A program made the translations under genes and the position numbers. Under the pieces are notes generated by a model. The model was not told the DNA's origin and did not search any database. It saw nothing but the letters and a program-made list of their open reading frames with translations. Positions 27,101 through 34,061 of a stretch of DNA of 64,000 nucleotides are shown one piece after another (the first letter of the stretch is position 1; each line of letters starts with the position of its first letter). This DNA is from Pseudomonas sp. PSB18 (GTDB lineage Bacteria; Pseudomonadota; Gammaproteobacteria; Pseudomonadales; Pseudomonadaceae). The DNA lies in NCBI RefSeq assembly GCF_014596565.1, contig NZ_NOIN01000004.1, positions 496,001 through 560,000 on the forward strand, given 5' to 3'.

Positions 27101-30100
27101 GTGAGGTTTCGCCAGCGGCAAGTGCCGTATCGGCAATCACCACGGTGGCGGTAGGACGTACATTGTCGATGGCGTAGTTGTTGGAGTCGGTGGTGCCACT
27201 GCCGGCATTACCCGCCGCATCGCTTACCCCGGTGTTGTCCAGGGTAATGAGATTGGTCGCGTCGGTGGTACTGGCACTCGGAGTGAACGTTCCGGTCCAG
27301 GTAATGCCGCCGTCGCCGCTGCTCAGCCCGGTGACGGTACCGTTGGCGACCGTCAGGTCGGCGGTGGTGAAGCCCGTGACCGCTTCGCTGAAGGTGATGG
27401 TCACCAACGAGGTTTCACCGACACTCAACGTGGTATCGGCAACGACGATGCTGGCGGTCGGACGCTGTGTGTCGATGGCATAGTTGTTGGAGTTGGTGGT
27501 ACCGGTACCGGCGTTGCCGGCCGCATCCTGTATGCCGGTGTTGGCCAAGACGATCAGGTTGCTGGCGTCGGTGACGCTGGCGCTTGGCGTCAGCGTCGCG
27601 GTCCAGGTGATGCCGCCGTCCGCACTGCTCAAGCCGCTCAAGGAGCCGTTGGCCACCGTCAGGTCGGCCAGGGTGAACCCGCTTACGGCCTCGCTGAACG
27701 TGATGGTCACCAGCGAAGTTTCACCCACACTCAGCGCGGTGTCGGCCACCACGATCGTCGCGGTGGGGCGCAGCGTGTCGATGGCATAGTTGTTCGAGTC
27801 GGTAGTGCCCGTGCCGGCGTTGCCGGACAGATCGGCAACGCCGCTGTTGGCCAGTGTGATCAGGTTCGAGGTGTCACTGATGCTCGCGGTCGGGGTGAGT
27901 GTCCCGGTCCAGGTGATGCCGCCATCGCTGCTGCTCAGCCCGGTGACGGTACCGTTGGCCACCGTCAGGTCGGCGGTGGTGAAGCCGGTCACCGCCTCGT
28001 TGAAGGTGATGGTCACCAGGGAAGTTTCGCCAACGCTCAGTGCGGTGTCGGCCACCACGATGGTAGCGGTCGGGCGCAGGGTATCGATGGCGTAGTTGTT
28101 CGAGTTGGTGGTGCCCACGCCGGCGTTGCCGGACAGGTCCGCGACGCCAGTCTTGTCCAGGACCACCAGGTTGGTGGTGTCGGTCACATCGGCATCCGGG
28201 GTCAGGGTCGCGGTCCAGGTGATGCCGCCGTCGCTGCTGCTCAGCCCGGTGACGATACCGTTGGCCACCGTCAGGTCAGCGGTGGTGAAGCCCGTCACCG
28301 CCTCGGAGAAGGTGATGGTGACGGCCGAGGTTTCACCGCTTTTGAGCGCGGTATCGGCCACCACAATGGTCGCCGTCGGCGCCACGGTGTCGTTGACCAC
28401 GTAGTTGTTCGAGTTGGTGGTGCCCACGCCAGCGTTACCCGCCAGGTCGACAACACCGGTGTTGTCCAGGGTGATGACGTTGGTGGTGTCGGCGATGTTG
28501 CTGGCCGCTGTCAGCGTGCCGGTCCAGGTGATACCGCCATCAGCGCTGCTGAAGGCGCCCACGGTGCCGTTCTGCACCGTCAGGTCGGCTGAGGTAAACC
28601 CCGTCACGGCTTCGGAGAAGGTGACGGTCACCAGGGACGTACCGCCGGAGTTCAGACTGGTATTGGCCACCACGACAGTCGCGGTAGGCGGGGTCAAGTC
28701 CGGCACATAGTTGGTGTTGATGGTCCCGCCGTCACCGTAGACGTTGGCGACAGAGGCCGGCGACGTGCCCGAGGTGCCCGCACTGCCGCCCCCGGTACCG
28801 CTGCCGCCGACGTTACCTGACAGGGCCGCGAAGTTGGCGGCGGTGATCAGGATCGTACCCTTGTTCCAGATGGCACCAACGCCGACGCCGCCCGCACCGC
28901 CGGTATGGGTGTAGCCACCGCCAGCGCCACCGCCGCCACCACCGCCACCGGCGCCGATGTTGTTGGAAATCACCGAATTGCCGATGATGCGCAGGGTCGC
29001 GCCGGTGTCATTGTAGATACCGCCGACCGCGCCACCACCGGCGCCGCCGACCGCGTTGTAGCCGTCACCGCCACCACCACCGCCGATGGACAAGCCAGCG
29101 CTGGCCGCCGTGCCGCCGGCCGAGCCGGTGCTATAGCCCGGGTAAGCGGCGCCGCCTGCGCCACCGGTGGAGTTGCCACCCCGCCCGCCCATGTTGAAGA
29201 AACCACCGCCGGCACCGCCTTGTCCGGTCGAGCCGACGGAGCCCGTGGCATTGATCGTGTCGCCGCCCCGGCCGCCCGTCCCGCTGCCGACCGCGCCGCC
29301 ACCACCACCGCCGCCACCGGCATATTGCGGCGTCACGCCGCCACCGCCACCACCACCCGATGCGGCGTTCGCGGTGATCGTGACGTTCTTCAGGGTCAAG
29401 GTCCCGGCATTGTAGATACCGCCGGCCTTGGCGACAGCAGCGTCAACGCCACCATTGCCACCGTCACCCGCCACCATGCCACGGGTAATCACCAGGCCAT
29501 CGAGGGTCGCCGTCGTACCGGACGTCACGTTGAGGACCTGGGTGCGGAATTGCCCATCGAGGGTGACATCGGCGACGTTGTCGTTATTGAGGTCACCATC
29601 GATCGTGACGTTCTTGTTGACCACCAGCACCTGGGTCAGCGCAACGGTCATGCCGCTGCTGAAGGTCACGATGTCGCCGTTCTGCGCAGAGGCCAGGGCC
29701 GCACGCAATGAGCCAATGCCGGTGTTGGCGTTATTGGTGGCGGTCCAGGTGGCGAGTCCCCATTGGTAGTCGCTCATTGCATGGGCAGACAACACGTTGG
29801 CGCTTTCGATGTTGCCGGTGGCGATTTCCAGGTCCCAGTCGCCCCCCAGGCCGGTACGGTCGTTGGACGCGGCCACATCGCGGCCGGTCAGTTGCGCCAG
29901 CGAATCGACCAACTCCAGGCCACGCTCGCCTTGGGCGGTGTAACAGCCGTAGATCAGGATGTCGCCGCCGGCGTTCATGTCCTGGCCGATCTGCGCCAGC
30001 ACTTCGCTGCGGGCCTGGACGTTTTCCGCCGACAGATAGGCGTTGCCCAGCCACAGATCACCAGCGTTGCCGTGGGCGATGATCTGCACCGAGCTGACAC

Positions 30101-30485
30101 CCTGGTGGGTGTCCAGGTAATCGGCGATCTGCTGCAAGCCGTCCTTGGTGGCATCCAGTTGCACGACCTGGGTACCGGGCGCCACACCCTCGAGCAGGCT
30201 GGCGGCGTCCTTGACCCGGGAATCGACGAATACCACCGACTTGCCCGGAACGGCGGCCTCGGTGGCGTCGGTCTGGCCCTGGGCCGCGTGGGTATCGGTG
30301 GCCTGATCGGCGGTGGGCGTCTTGGCCGCGTCGGCGGTGGGATGGGCGTCCGGCTGCGCGGCATCGGCCACGGTCGCGGCAACGGCGCCGTCGAACAGCA
30401 TCCGCGGTTCCAGGGACATGATCATTGGCGATGCCAGGGCCTGTGCGCCCTCGGTTACCCGCGATTTACCTTTGCTCCACCACAT
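24165..30485 (-). CDS. Giant LEPR-XLL / DUF4347 protein with 13 Ig-like repeats
   Basis: About 2,106 residues, presumed surface or secreted. The N-terminus has a LEPR-XLL motif (SLEPRMLFDGA, near residue 27) that marks large exported repeat proteins and is not a Sec signal. Next comes an Ala/Thr-rich linker, then DUF4347 (about 75-245; VVFVDSRVKDAASLLEGV, VQIIAHGNAGDLWLGN, ILIYGCYTAQGERG). A glycine-rich segment with beta-helix-like strands follows (about 250-590), then 13 tandem Ig-like repeats of about 102 residues (about 593-1917), then a Pro/Gly-rich tail ending LGQQLQHLKDTEQRQVDSLA. ATG 30485 is chosen; an in-frame GTG at 30494 is possible. There are no RTX nonapeptides and no LapA-type retention module. 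Flanking modification and export genes suggest a dedicated system. Confidence 0.87.
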   Translation of the reverse strand: MWWSKGKSRVTEGAQALASPMIMSLEPRMLFDGAVAATVADAAQPDAHPTADAAKTPTADQATDTHAAQGQTDATEAAVPGKSVVFVDSRVKDAASLLEGVAPGTQVVQLDATKDGLQQIADYLDTHQGVSSVQIIAHGNAGDLWLGNAYLSAENVQARSEVLAQIGQDMNAGGDILIYGCYTAQGERGLELVDSLAQLTGRDVAASNDRTGLGGDWDLEIATGNIESANVLSAHAMSDYQWGLATWTATNNANTGIGSLRAALASAQNGDIVTFSSGMTVALTQVLVVNKNVTIDGDLNNDNVADVTLDGQFRTQVLNVTSGTTATLDGLVITRGMVAGDGGNGGVDAAVAKAGGIYNAGTLTLKNVTITANAASGGGGGGGVTPQYAGGGGGGGGAVGSGTGGRGGDTINATGSVGSTGQGGAGGGFFNMGGRGGNSTGGAGGAAYPGYSTGSAGGTAASAGLSIGGGGGGDGYNAVGGAGGGAVGGIYNDTGATLRIIGNSVISNNIGAGGGGGGGGAGGGYTHTGGAGGVGVGAIWNKGTILITAANFAALSGNVGGSGTGGGSAGTSGTSPASVANVYGDGGTINTNYVPDLTPPTATVVVANTSLNSGGTSLVTVTFSEAVTGFTSADLTVQNGTVGAFSSADGGITWTGTLTAASNIADTTNVITLDNTGVVDLAGNAGVGTTNSNNYVVNDTVAPTATIVVADTALKSGETSAVTITFSEAVTGFTTADLTVANGIVTGLSSSDGGITWTATLTPDADVTDTTNLVVLDKTGVADLSGNAGVGTTNSNNYAIDTLRPTATIVVADTALSVGETSLVTITFNEAVTGFTTADLTVANGTVTGLSSSDGGITWTGTLTPTASISDTSNLITLANSGVADLSGNAGTGTTDSNNYAIDTLRPTATIVVADTALSVGETSLVTITFSEAVSGFTLADLTVANGSLSGLSSADGGITWTATLTPSASVTDASNLIVLANTGIQDAAGNAGTGTTNSNNYAIDTQRPTASIVVADTTLSVGETSLVTITFSEAVTGFTTADLTVANGTVTGLSSGDGGITWTGTFTPSASTTDATNLITLDNTGVSDAAGNAGSGTTDSNNYAIDNVRPTATVVIADTALAAGETSLVTITFSEAVTGFTLADLTAANGSLSGLSTSDNITYTATFTPSVGVNDTSNLITLDNTGVVDGVGNAGTGTTDSNNYIVDTQRPTATIVVADNALSVGETSLVTITFSEAVSGFDNSDLSVANGTLSAVSSSDGGITWTATLTPNLGIVDTTNVIVLSNTGFSDAAGNTGTGTTSSNNYQVDTNVPTATIVVADSSLSIGETSLVTITFNEAVNGFDNSDLTISNGTLTNVSSSDGGVTWTATFTPSVGVSDTSNLITLDNTGVRNGASNAGVGTTDSNNYAVDTVRPTATVVVADTAIGAGETSLVTITFSEAVTAFTAADLTVANGTVTGLSSSDGGITWTATFTPSAGINDTSNVITLTNGGIADLAGNIGTGTTDSNNYAIDTQRPTATIVLNDSTLRPGETALVTITFSEAVTGFTNADLSVANGSLSAVSSSDGGLTWTATFTPTVGVSDATNLIVLDNTGVSDAAGNAGTGTTNSANYAVETQVPTATVVVADNSLTVGETSLVTITFSEAVSGFDNADLSVSNGTLSNVSSSDGGVTWTATFTPSTGISDTSNLISLDTSGVVNVSGNSGAGVVNSNNYAVDTVRPGATIVVGDTSLGIGQTTTVTISFTEAVTGFDLSDLSVANGVLSNLASSDGGLTWTATLTPTAGVNDATNLILLDASTVQDIAGNAGAGIAISSNYVLDATRPSATIVVADSNLTVGETTQVTITFSEAVAGFDLSDLSVTNGELTNLTSSDGGKTWTATFTPTANLTDPSNFIALDTSNVSDGAGNAGASVAVSNNYAIDTVVPNDVKPPPEFLTSDPVTVVPPSDVPLQPIVFTPPTGDLGSPLGFPPLFEQRDVGGGLRPIGDIFINRGELAPSYIAQVFSTDAAGDGSGQGFLGFGGGDGGVFGSSTISTLFNHDSGAESESMDVFGNSSMQGGDVSQGIRGMFGAPTLGQQLQHLKDTEQRQVDSLAMALQQVGVSQAQA
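24733..28710. repeat. 13 tandem ~306-bp repeats in the giant DUF4347 gene
   Basis: Thirteen consecutive units, eleven of 306 bp, one of 309 and one of 303. Each encodes (P)TATIVVADTALS...GETSLVTITFSEAVTGF...ADL(T/S)VANG...LSSSDGGITWTATLTPS...DTSNLI(T)LDNTGVSDAAGNAGTGTTNSNNYAID. Units are most alike in the middle of the array and more divergent at both ends. Each ends in a conserved NSNNY(A/I/V)(I/V)(D/E) motif. Confidence 0.92.
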
Positions 30486-30537
30486 GACGTTCACCCGGAC
30501 TCGAACTGCTTGAACACGTAAATGAAATAAACCGCGA

Positions 30538-31374
30538 TCAGCTGAGCGCGGCGTCGGTTTTCATACGAATGACATTGGCGGCGCTGGCAGACCCATCGCG
30601 CCAGAACGACAACTCGGCATACTTTTCGAACAGATCCGGCGGCAGCAGGGTCCGTCGCGCTTGCGGCGCGACCCTTGGCTTGACCTTGTGCAGGCCGGCA
30701 ACGCCCAGGGCCAGGTCGAAGGCCGGTGCGTCGTAGGTCAAGTGATTGAAATCGTGTTCGAACCAGGGCTCGTCGATGAACTCGTAGACCAGCCGCATCA
30801 CCCGCTCGGGCGCCTGGCTCAACAGGTCGTAGTCGACGATCAGCAATGACTCGGCGTTTTCGCCGTAATAGGCTTCCTTGAGCGCCGTCCAGGCATACCC
30901 CACCAGGCGGTTGCGCTGGGCCAGGGTTTCGCAACGGCTGTAGACGGTGTTGCGCTCGTCATCGTCGTTGAACAACTTGGTGTTCTCGAACGGATTGGCG
31001 CGGTAGAGCCGCTCCAGACTGTCGAGCACCCAGGCGACGTTGCGCACACAGGCGATGGTCTTGGCTTGGGGAAACAGATCCTGCAGCGCCGGTAAACGAG
31101 CGCACCACTGGCGGTTGGTATCGAAAATGACGGGCTTGTCGGCCTTGTCGGCATAGTACGAGTCGAACAACCCGCGCAGCAGGCGACGGCGCAGGTCGGT
31201 GTCGATCACCGAACCGAATTCGCTGCCAGCACTGCATTGCTGCAACACGCTGCTGAACAGCGTACCGACGGGACTGGTCATGCCGGCGTGAAAGCGCGGG
31301 TTCTGCAAAAGAATCGCAGAAAGCAGGGTCGAACCTGAGCGCGGCAGACCGGAAATAAAGTGAAACTTTGACAA
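30538..31374 (-). CDS. Sulfotransferase family protein
   Basis: A 278-residue cytosolic enzyme. The PAPS loop is at the very N-terminus: FHFISGLPRSGSTLLSAIL (residues 4-22). The 3'-phosphate-binding block is TIACVRNVAWVLDSLERLYR. Length and layout match sulfotransferase family 3-type proteins. It is the first gene of the minus-strand operon, 44-53 bp upstream of the giant protein, and is not closely similar to the second sulfotransferase at 20881-21822. The acceptor is unknown; the giant protein or a cell-surface glycan are candidates. The promoter should lie in 31375-31663. Confidence 0.87.
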   Translation of the reverse strand: MSKFHFISGLPRSGSTLLSAILLQNPRFHAGMTSPVGTLFSSVLQQCSAGSEFGSVIDTDLRRRLLRGLFDSYYADKADKPVIFDTNRQWCARLPALQDLFPQAKTIACVRNVAWVLDSLERLYRANPFENTKLFNDDDERNTVYSRCETLAQRNRLVGYAWTALKEAYYGENAESLLIVDYDLLSQAPERVMRLVYEFIDEPWFEHDFNHLTYDAPAFDLALGVAGLHKVKPRVAPQARRTLLPPDLFEKYAELSFWRDGSASAANVIRMKTDAALS

Positions 31375-31444
31375 TCCCTATCACCGTTTGTAGTCCCTTG
31401 GTGTCCGAAGCGTAGACGAGGAAATAAACCTCGACTAGTACTAA

Positions 31445-31456
31445 TTTGATATCAAA
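31445..31456. promoter_or_regulatory. 12-bp perfect palindrome in divergent promoter region
   Basis: TTTGATATCAAA lies 71 bp upstream of the minus-strand sulfotransferase start and 208 bp upstream of the plus-strand collar gene. It is the only obvious dyad in the 289-bp intergenic region 31375-31663 and could bind a dimeric regulator. No known family is implied. Confidence 0.3.
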
Positions 31457-31563
31457 CGCATCTGAACCTGTAAAAAAGATGGACGGTACAGGGCCCTCCT
31501 CGACCTGAATCGATTAAGCAAGGCGGCCGTCATTTTCAGCCCATGGGCAGAATGAAATAACCC

Positions 31564-31596
31564 CGTCTACGCTCAGCCATGCGTGACCAGGCCAGG
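31564..31596 (+). repeat. Duplicated upstream block, copy 1
   Basis: CGTCTACGCTCAGCCATGCG and the following bases (33 bp in all) lie 100 bp upstream of the first tail-collar gene. The same block, with one mismatch, lies 103 bp upstream of the second collar gene (32788-32820). The conserved distance suggests a shared promoter or regulatory element duplicated together with the gene. Confidence 0.7.
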
Positions 31597-31663
31597 TGAT
31601 CCCATCTTTGCCCGTTGTATCCGCCAGGTACCGCAGACCAACAACCTGAAGGATGAGGATTCT

Positions 31664-32251
31664 ATGGAAGTATTTATCGGGACTATCCAGCCGTTCGCGT
31701 TCAACTTTGCACCCAGGGACTGGGCCTTGTGCAACGGGCAGACCCTGAGTCTTGCCCAATACCAGACGTTGTTTGCCCTGATCGGCGTGACTTACGGGGG
31801 CGACGGCCAGACCACCTTTCTGCTCCCCAATCTGCAAGGCCGGCTGCCCATGGGCCAGGGCAATGGCCTGGGACTGACCCCTCGGGTGATCGGCACCGTC
31901 TCCGGCACCGAAAACGTCACGCCGACACTGAACAACCTGCCCAACCACACTCACGCCCTTACCGGTATAACCGCTGCGACCACCCTGCAACTGGCGAACC
32001 CGGCCAGCAACCCGGTGAATACGCCAACGGCCACCAACTCCTTCATCGGCACCTCGGGCACCGGGCCGGGTGCGGCGAATATCTATTCCGACCAGCTCGG
32101 TGCTTCGCCGGTACCGCTGCAGGGTGTAACCACGACGGTCAGCGGCACGGTGGCCCCTACGGGTAACGGACTGCCGATGGCCATCATGAACCCATTCCTG
32201 GCGATCAACTTCAGCATTGCCCTGCAAGGCTACTTCCCGTCCCGTAACTGA
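31664..32251 (+). CDS. Phage tail collar (MdpB-like) protein, copy 1
   Basis: A 195-residue protein of the phage tail-collar family, often called microcystin-dependent protein MdpB in bacteria. The collar domain is at residues 6-60: IGTIQPFAFNFAPRDWALCNGQTLSLAQYQTLFALIG, then GQTTFLLPNLQGRLPMGQG. A beta-rich C-terminal half follows (NNLPNHTHALTGI...AIMNPFLAINFSIALQGYFPSRN). There is no signal peptide. No other phage genes are nearby, so it is not part of a prophage. ATG 31664 with GAAGGATGAGG upstream. A paralogue lies at 32891. Its role is unknown; similar proteins are often found beside large secreted repeat proteins. Confidence 0.87.
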   Translation: MEVFIGTIQPFAFNFAPRDWALCNGQTLSLAQYQTLFALIGVTYGGDGQTTFLLPNLQGRLPMGQGNGLGLTPRVIGTVSGTENVTPTLNNLPNHTHALTGITAATTLQLANPASNPVNTPTATNSFIGTSGTGPGAANIYSDQLGASPVPLQGVTTTVSGTVAPTGNGLPMAIMNPFLAINFSIALQGYFPSRN

Positions 32252-32297
32252 TGATCCACCGGAGGACCACGGCCCTCCGGCCTGTTGGAGTATCGAC

Positions 32298-32609
32298 ATG
32301 TTGCAAGCGGTTCATAGTCACCACTTCCAACCACTGCTGGGCCAGACCAGCAACCTGACCTTGCCCGACGGCAGTTGCTTGCCCGTGCGGATCGAAACCC
32401 TCGAACAAGCGCCTCGGGCGAAAATGCCCAATGCGGAGCGCATGCCCTTCAGCGTCGAATTCAATAGTTTGCAGGCCACTGATTTCGTGGACGGCTTGTG
32501 CACATTGGAAGTGCCCGAACTGGGCAAGCTTGAAGGGGTGTTCGTGTCGCGGATACCGCCCATGGGACGGGATCCGACGGTGGGGTATTTCTATATCGCG
32601 TTCAACTAG
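32298..32609 (+). CDS. DUF6916-like small protein
   Basis: A 103-residue protein beginning MLQAVHSHHFQPLLGQTSNL and ending with an all-beta core (VEFNSLQATDFVDGLCTLEVPELGKLEGVFVSRIPP, then VGYFYIAFN). It resembles the DUF6916 group of small proteins encoded beside tail-collar genes; I am fairly but not fully sure of that family name. I chose ATG 32298, with GGAG 9 nt upstream, over an earlier in-frame ATG at 32217 that lies within the end of the collar gene. It sits between the two collar paralogues on the same strand and is presumably cotranscribed with the first. Confidence 0.7.
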   Translation: MLQAVHSHHFQPLLGQTSNLTLPDGSCLPVRIETLEQAPRAKMPNAERMPFSVEFNSLQATDFVDGLCTLEVPELGKLEGVFVSRIPPMGRDPTVGYFYIAFN

Positions 32610-32630
32610 TGAGGGCCATCCGAGTGACCC

Positions 32631-32719
32631 TGTGGGAGCGAGCCCGCTCGCGATGATGGCGGCACATTCGACAAGCATGGGACTGACCCACCGCTTTCGC
32701 GAGCAGGCTCGCTCCCACA
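32631..32719. repeat. REP pair
   Basis: TGTGGGAGCGAGCCCGCTCG at 32631-32655 and the opposite arm TCGCGAGCAGGCTCGCTCCC at 32697-32719. It lies between the DUF6916-like gene and the duplicated promoter block of the second collar gene. Confidence 0.85.
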
Positions 32720-32787
32720 AGGGATTTGTGATGCACACAGACCTGGTGGTCGATCCGCGAATCCCACCCGGCAAAACGCGACAACCG

Positions 32788-32820
32788 CGTCTACGCTCAG
32801 CCGTGCGTGACCAGGCCAGG
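32788..32820 (+). repeat. Duplicated upstream block, copy 2
   Basis: A 33-bp block identical to 31564-31596 apart from one base (CCGTGCG for CCATGCG), 103 bp upstream of the second collar gene. The segment just before the start codon (AACCTGAAGGA.GAGGA.TCTATGGAAGTATT) is also conserved between copies, while the middle of the leader is not. Confidence 0.7.
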
Positions 32821-32890
32821 GACGGAGTCGGGCTGAACGCAATTTTCGCCCTGGCGATACCAGAACGATAACCTGAAGGACGAGGAATCT

Positions 32891-33478
32891 ATGGAAGTAT
32901 TCATGGGCACTATCCAGTCATTTGCCTTTAATTTCGCACCCAGCGGCTGGGCGCTGTGTAGCGGGCAGACGCTTGGCGTTTCGCAATATCAGGCACTGTT
33001 TTCACTGATCGGCACCTACTACGGAGGCAATGGCCAGACCAACTTCATGCTCCCCAACCTGCAAGGCCGACAGCCCTTGGGCCAGGGCAACGGCCTGGGC
33101 CTGACCCCACGCGTCATCGGCGAGACTTCCGGTACAGAAAACGTCACGGCGACACTGAACAACCTGCCCAATCACACCCACACCCTTACGGGCATCACTG
33201 CCGCAACCACCCTGCAGTTGGCGAACCCGGCCAGCAACCCACTGAACACGCCAACGGCCACCAACTCCTTCATCGGCACCTCGGGCACCGGCCCGGGAGC
33301 GGCGAATATCTATTCAGACCAGATCGGCGCCTCTCCGGTGCCGCTGAAAGGCGTGACCACGACGGTCAGTGGCACGGTGGCCCCCACGGGCAACGGGCTG
33401 CCGATGGCAATCATGAACCCGTTCCTGGTCATCAACTTCAGCATTGCCCTGAACGGTCTGTTTCCATCCCGTAACTGA
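32891..33478 (+). CDS. Phage tail collar (MdpB-like) protein, copy 2
   Basis: A 195-residue paralogue of the protein at 31664-32251, same length and about 85-90% identical by eye. Differences cluster in the N-terminal third (FNFAPSGWALCSGQTLGVSQYQALFSLIG). The C-terminal two thirds are nearly identical, suggesting recent duplication or gene conversion. It has GAAGGACGAGGAATCT before ATG 32891. Followed by a degenerate REP hairpin and then the convergent GNAT gene. Confidence 0.87.
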   Translation: MEVFMGTIQSFAFNFAPSGWALCSGQTLGVSQYQALFSLIGTYYGGNGQTNFMLPNLQGRQPLGQGNGLGLTPRVIGETSGTENVTATLNNLPNHTHTLTGITAATTLQLANPASNPLNTPTATNSFIGTSGTGPGAANIYSDQIGASPVPLKGVTTTVSGTVAPTGNGLPMAIMNPFLVINFSIALNGLFPSRN

Positions 33479-33502
33479 TTTTCCAATCGCCGGGCAGCGG
33501 CC

Positions 33503-33529
33503 CTGTGGCAGCAAGCTTTGCTCCCACAG
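33503..33529. repeat. Single degenerate REP hairpin
   Basis: CTGTGGCAGCAAGCTTTGCT followed by CCCACAG forms one imperfect hairpin related to the AAGCTT-variant REP arm. It lies between the convergent collar gene and GNAT gene and may serve as their shared terminator. Confidence 0.55.
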
Positions 33530-33560
33530 AAACCTCCCCCACGCCAAGGATATTGAGCGG

Positions 33561-34052
33561 TCAGCTTCCTTTCGGATACCAGACCAACCGCTCCGCCGCC
33601 GGGTTGCGCTCCTGGACTTCGAAACCCAGCGCCAGGTAATGCCGACGTGCGTGAGGGTTGCTGGTCCAGACCACGGTCGCCACCGGGCAGCGGATCTGTT
33701 GCGCGGCTTTCTGCACGCCTTGCAACACCGTCCGGCCATAACCCTGTCCACGCGCCTGGGGAATGAAGGCCAGGTACAACACGCGAATTTCATTGGGACC
33801 GAAATCGGTGCTCAAGGCGCCGATGGCGGTGCCGAGTTTTTCCACGACGTAATGCATGGCATTGGGGAAGTTGTCCCCCAGCCCCTGCTCTTGCACCTGG
33901 AACTGCTGGGCGATCACCTGCTGCACTTGCTCGTGCTCGCCATCGATCCATTGCAGATCCGGTCGCGCCGCCTGATAAAGACTCTGCAAGAACGGACCGT
34001 CGCTGACCCGCGACGGCCGTACCACCAGCCCCTCTGCCGCTACTGACTCCAT
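33561..34052 (-). CDS. GNAT-family N-acetyltransferase
   Basis: A 163-residue GNAT protein. The acetyl-CoA-binding segment is LYLAFIPQARGQGYGRTVLQGVQKAA (motif A, Q-x-x-G-x-G/A as QARGQGYG), followed by VATVVWTSNPHARRHYLALGFEVQER (motif B). The substrate cannot be predicted. ATG 34052 has GGAG at -11. The gene starts 9 bp after the M50/HlyD gene and so appears to be the last gene of the exporter operon, making it a third possible modification activity in the locus. Confidence 0.85.
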   Translation of the reverse strand: MESVAAEGLVVRPSRVSDGPFLQSLYQAARPDLQWIDGEHEQVQQVIAQQFQVQEQGLGDNFPNAMHYVVEKLGTAIGALSTDFGPNEIRVLYLAFIPQARGQGYGRTVLQGVQKAAQQIRCPVATVVWTSNPHARRHYLALGFEVQERNPAAERLVWYPKGS

Positions 34053-34061
34053 GTGCGCTCC

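Noticed and set aside
24733..28710. A series of ~101-codon plus-strand frames across the giant DUF4347 gene
   Set aside because: Each is the antisense of one Ig-like repeat and ends at the repeat boundary; the minus strand encodes the real protein.
31664..33478. The tail-collar genes as a prophage remnant
   Set aside because: There is no integrase, capsid, terminase, lysis or other tail gene nearby, and the flanking genes are export and modification genes. MdpB-like collar proteins are common outside phages.
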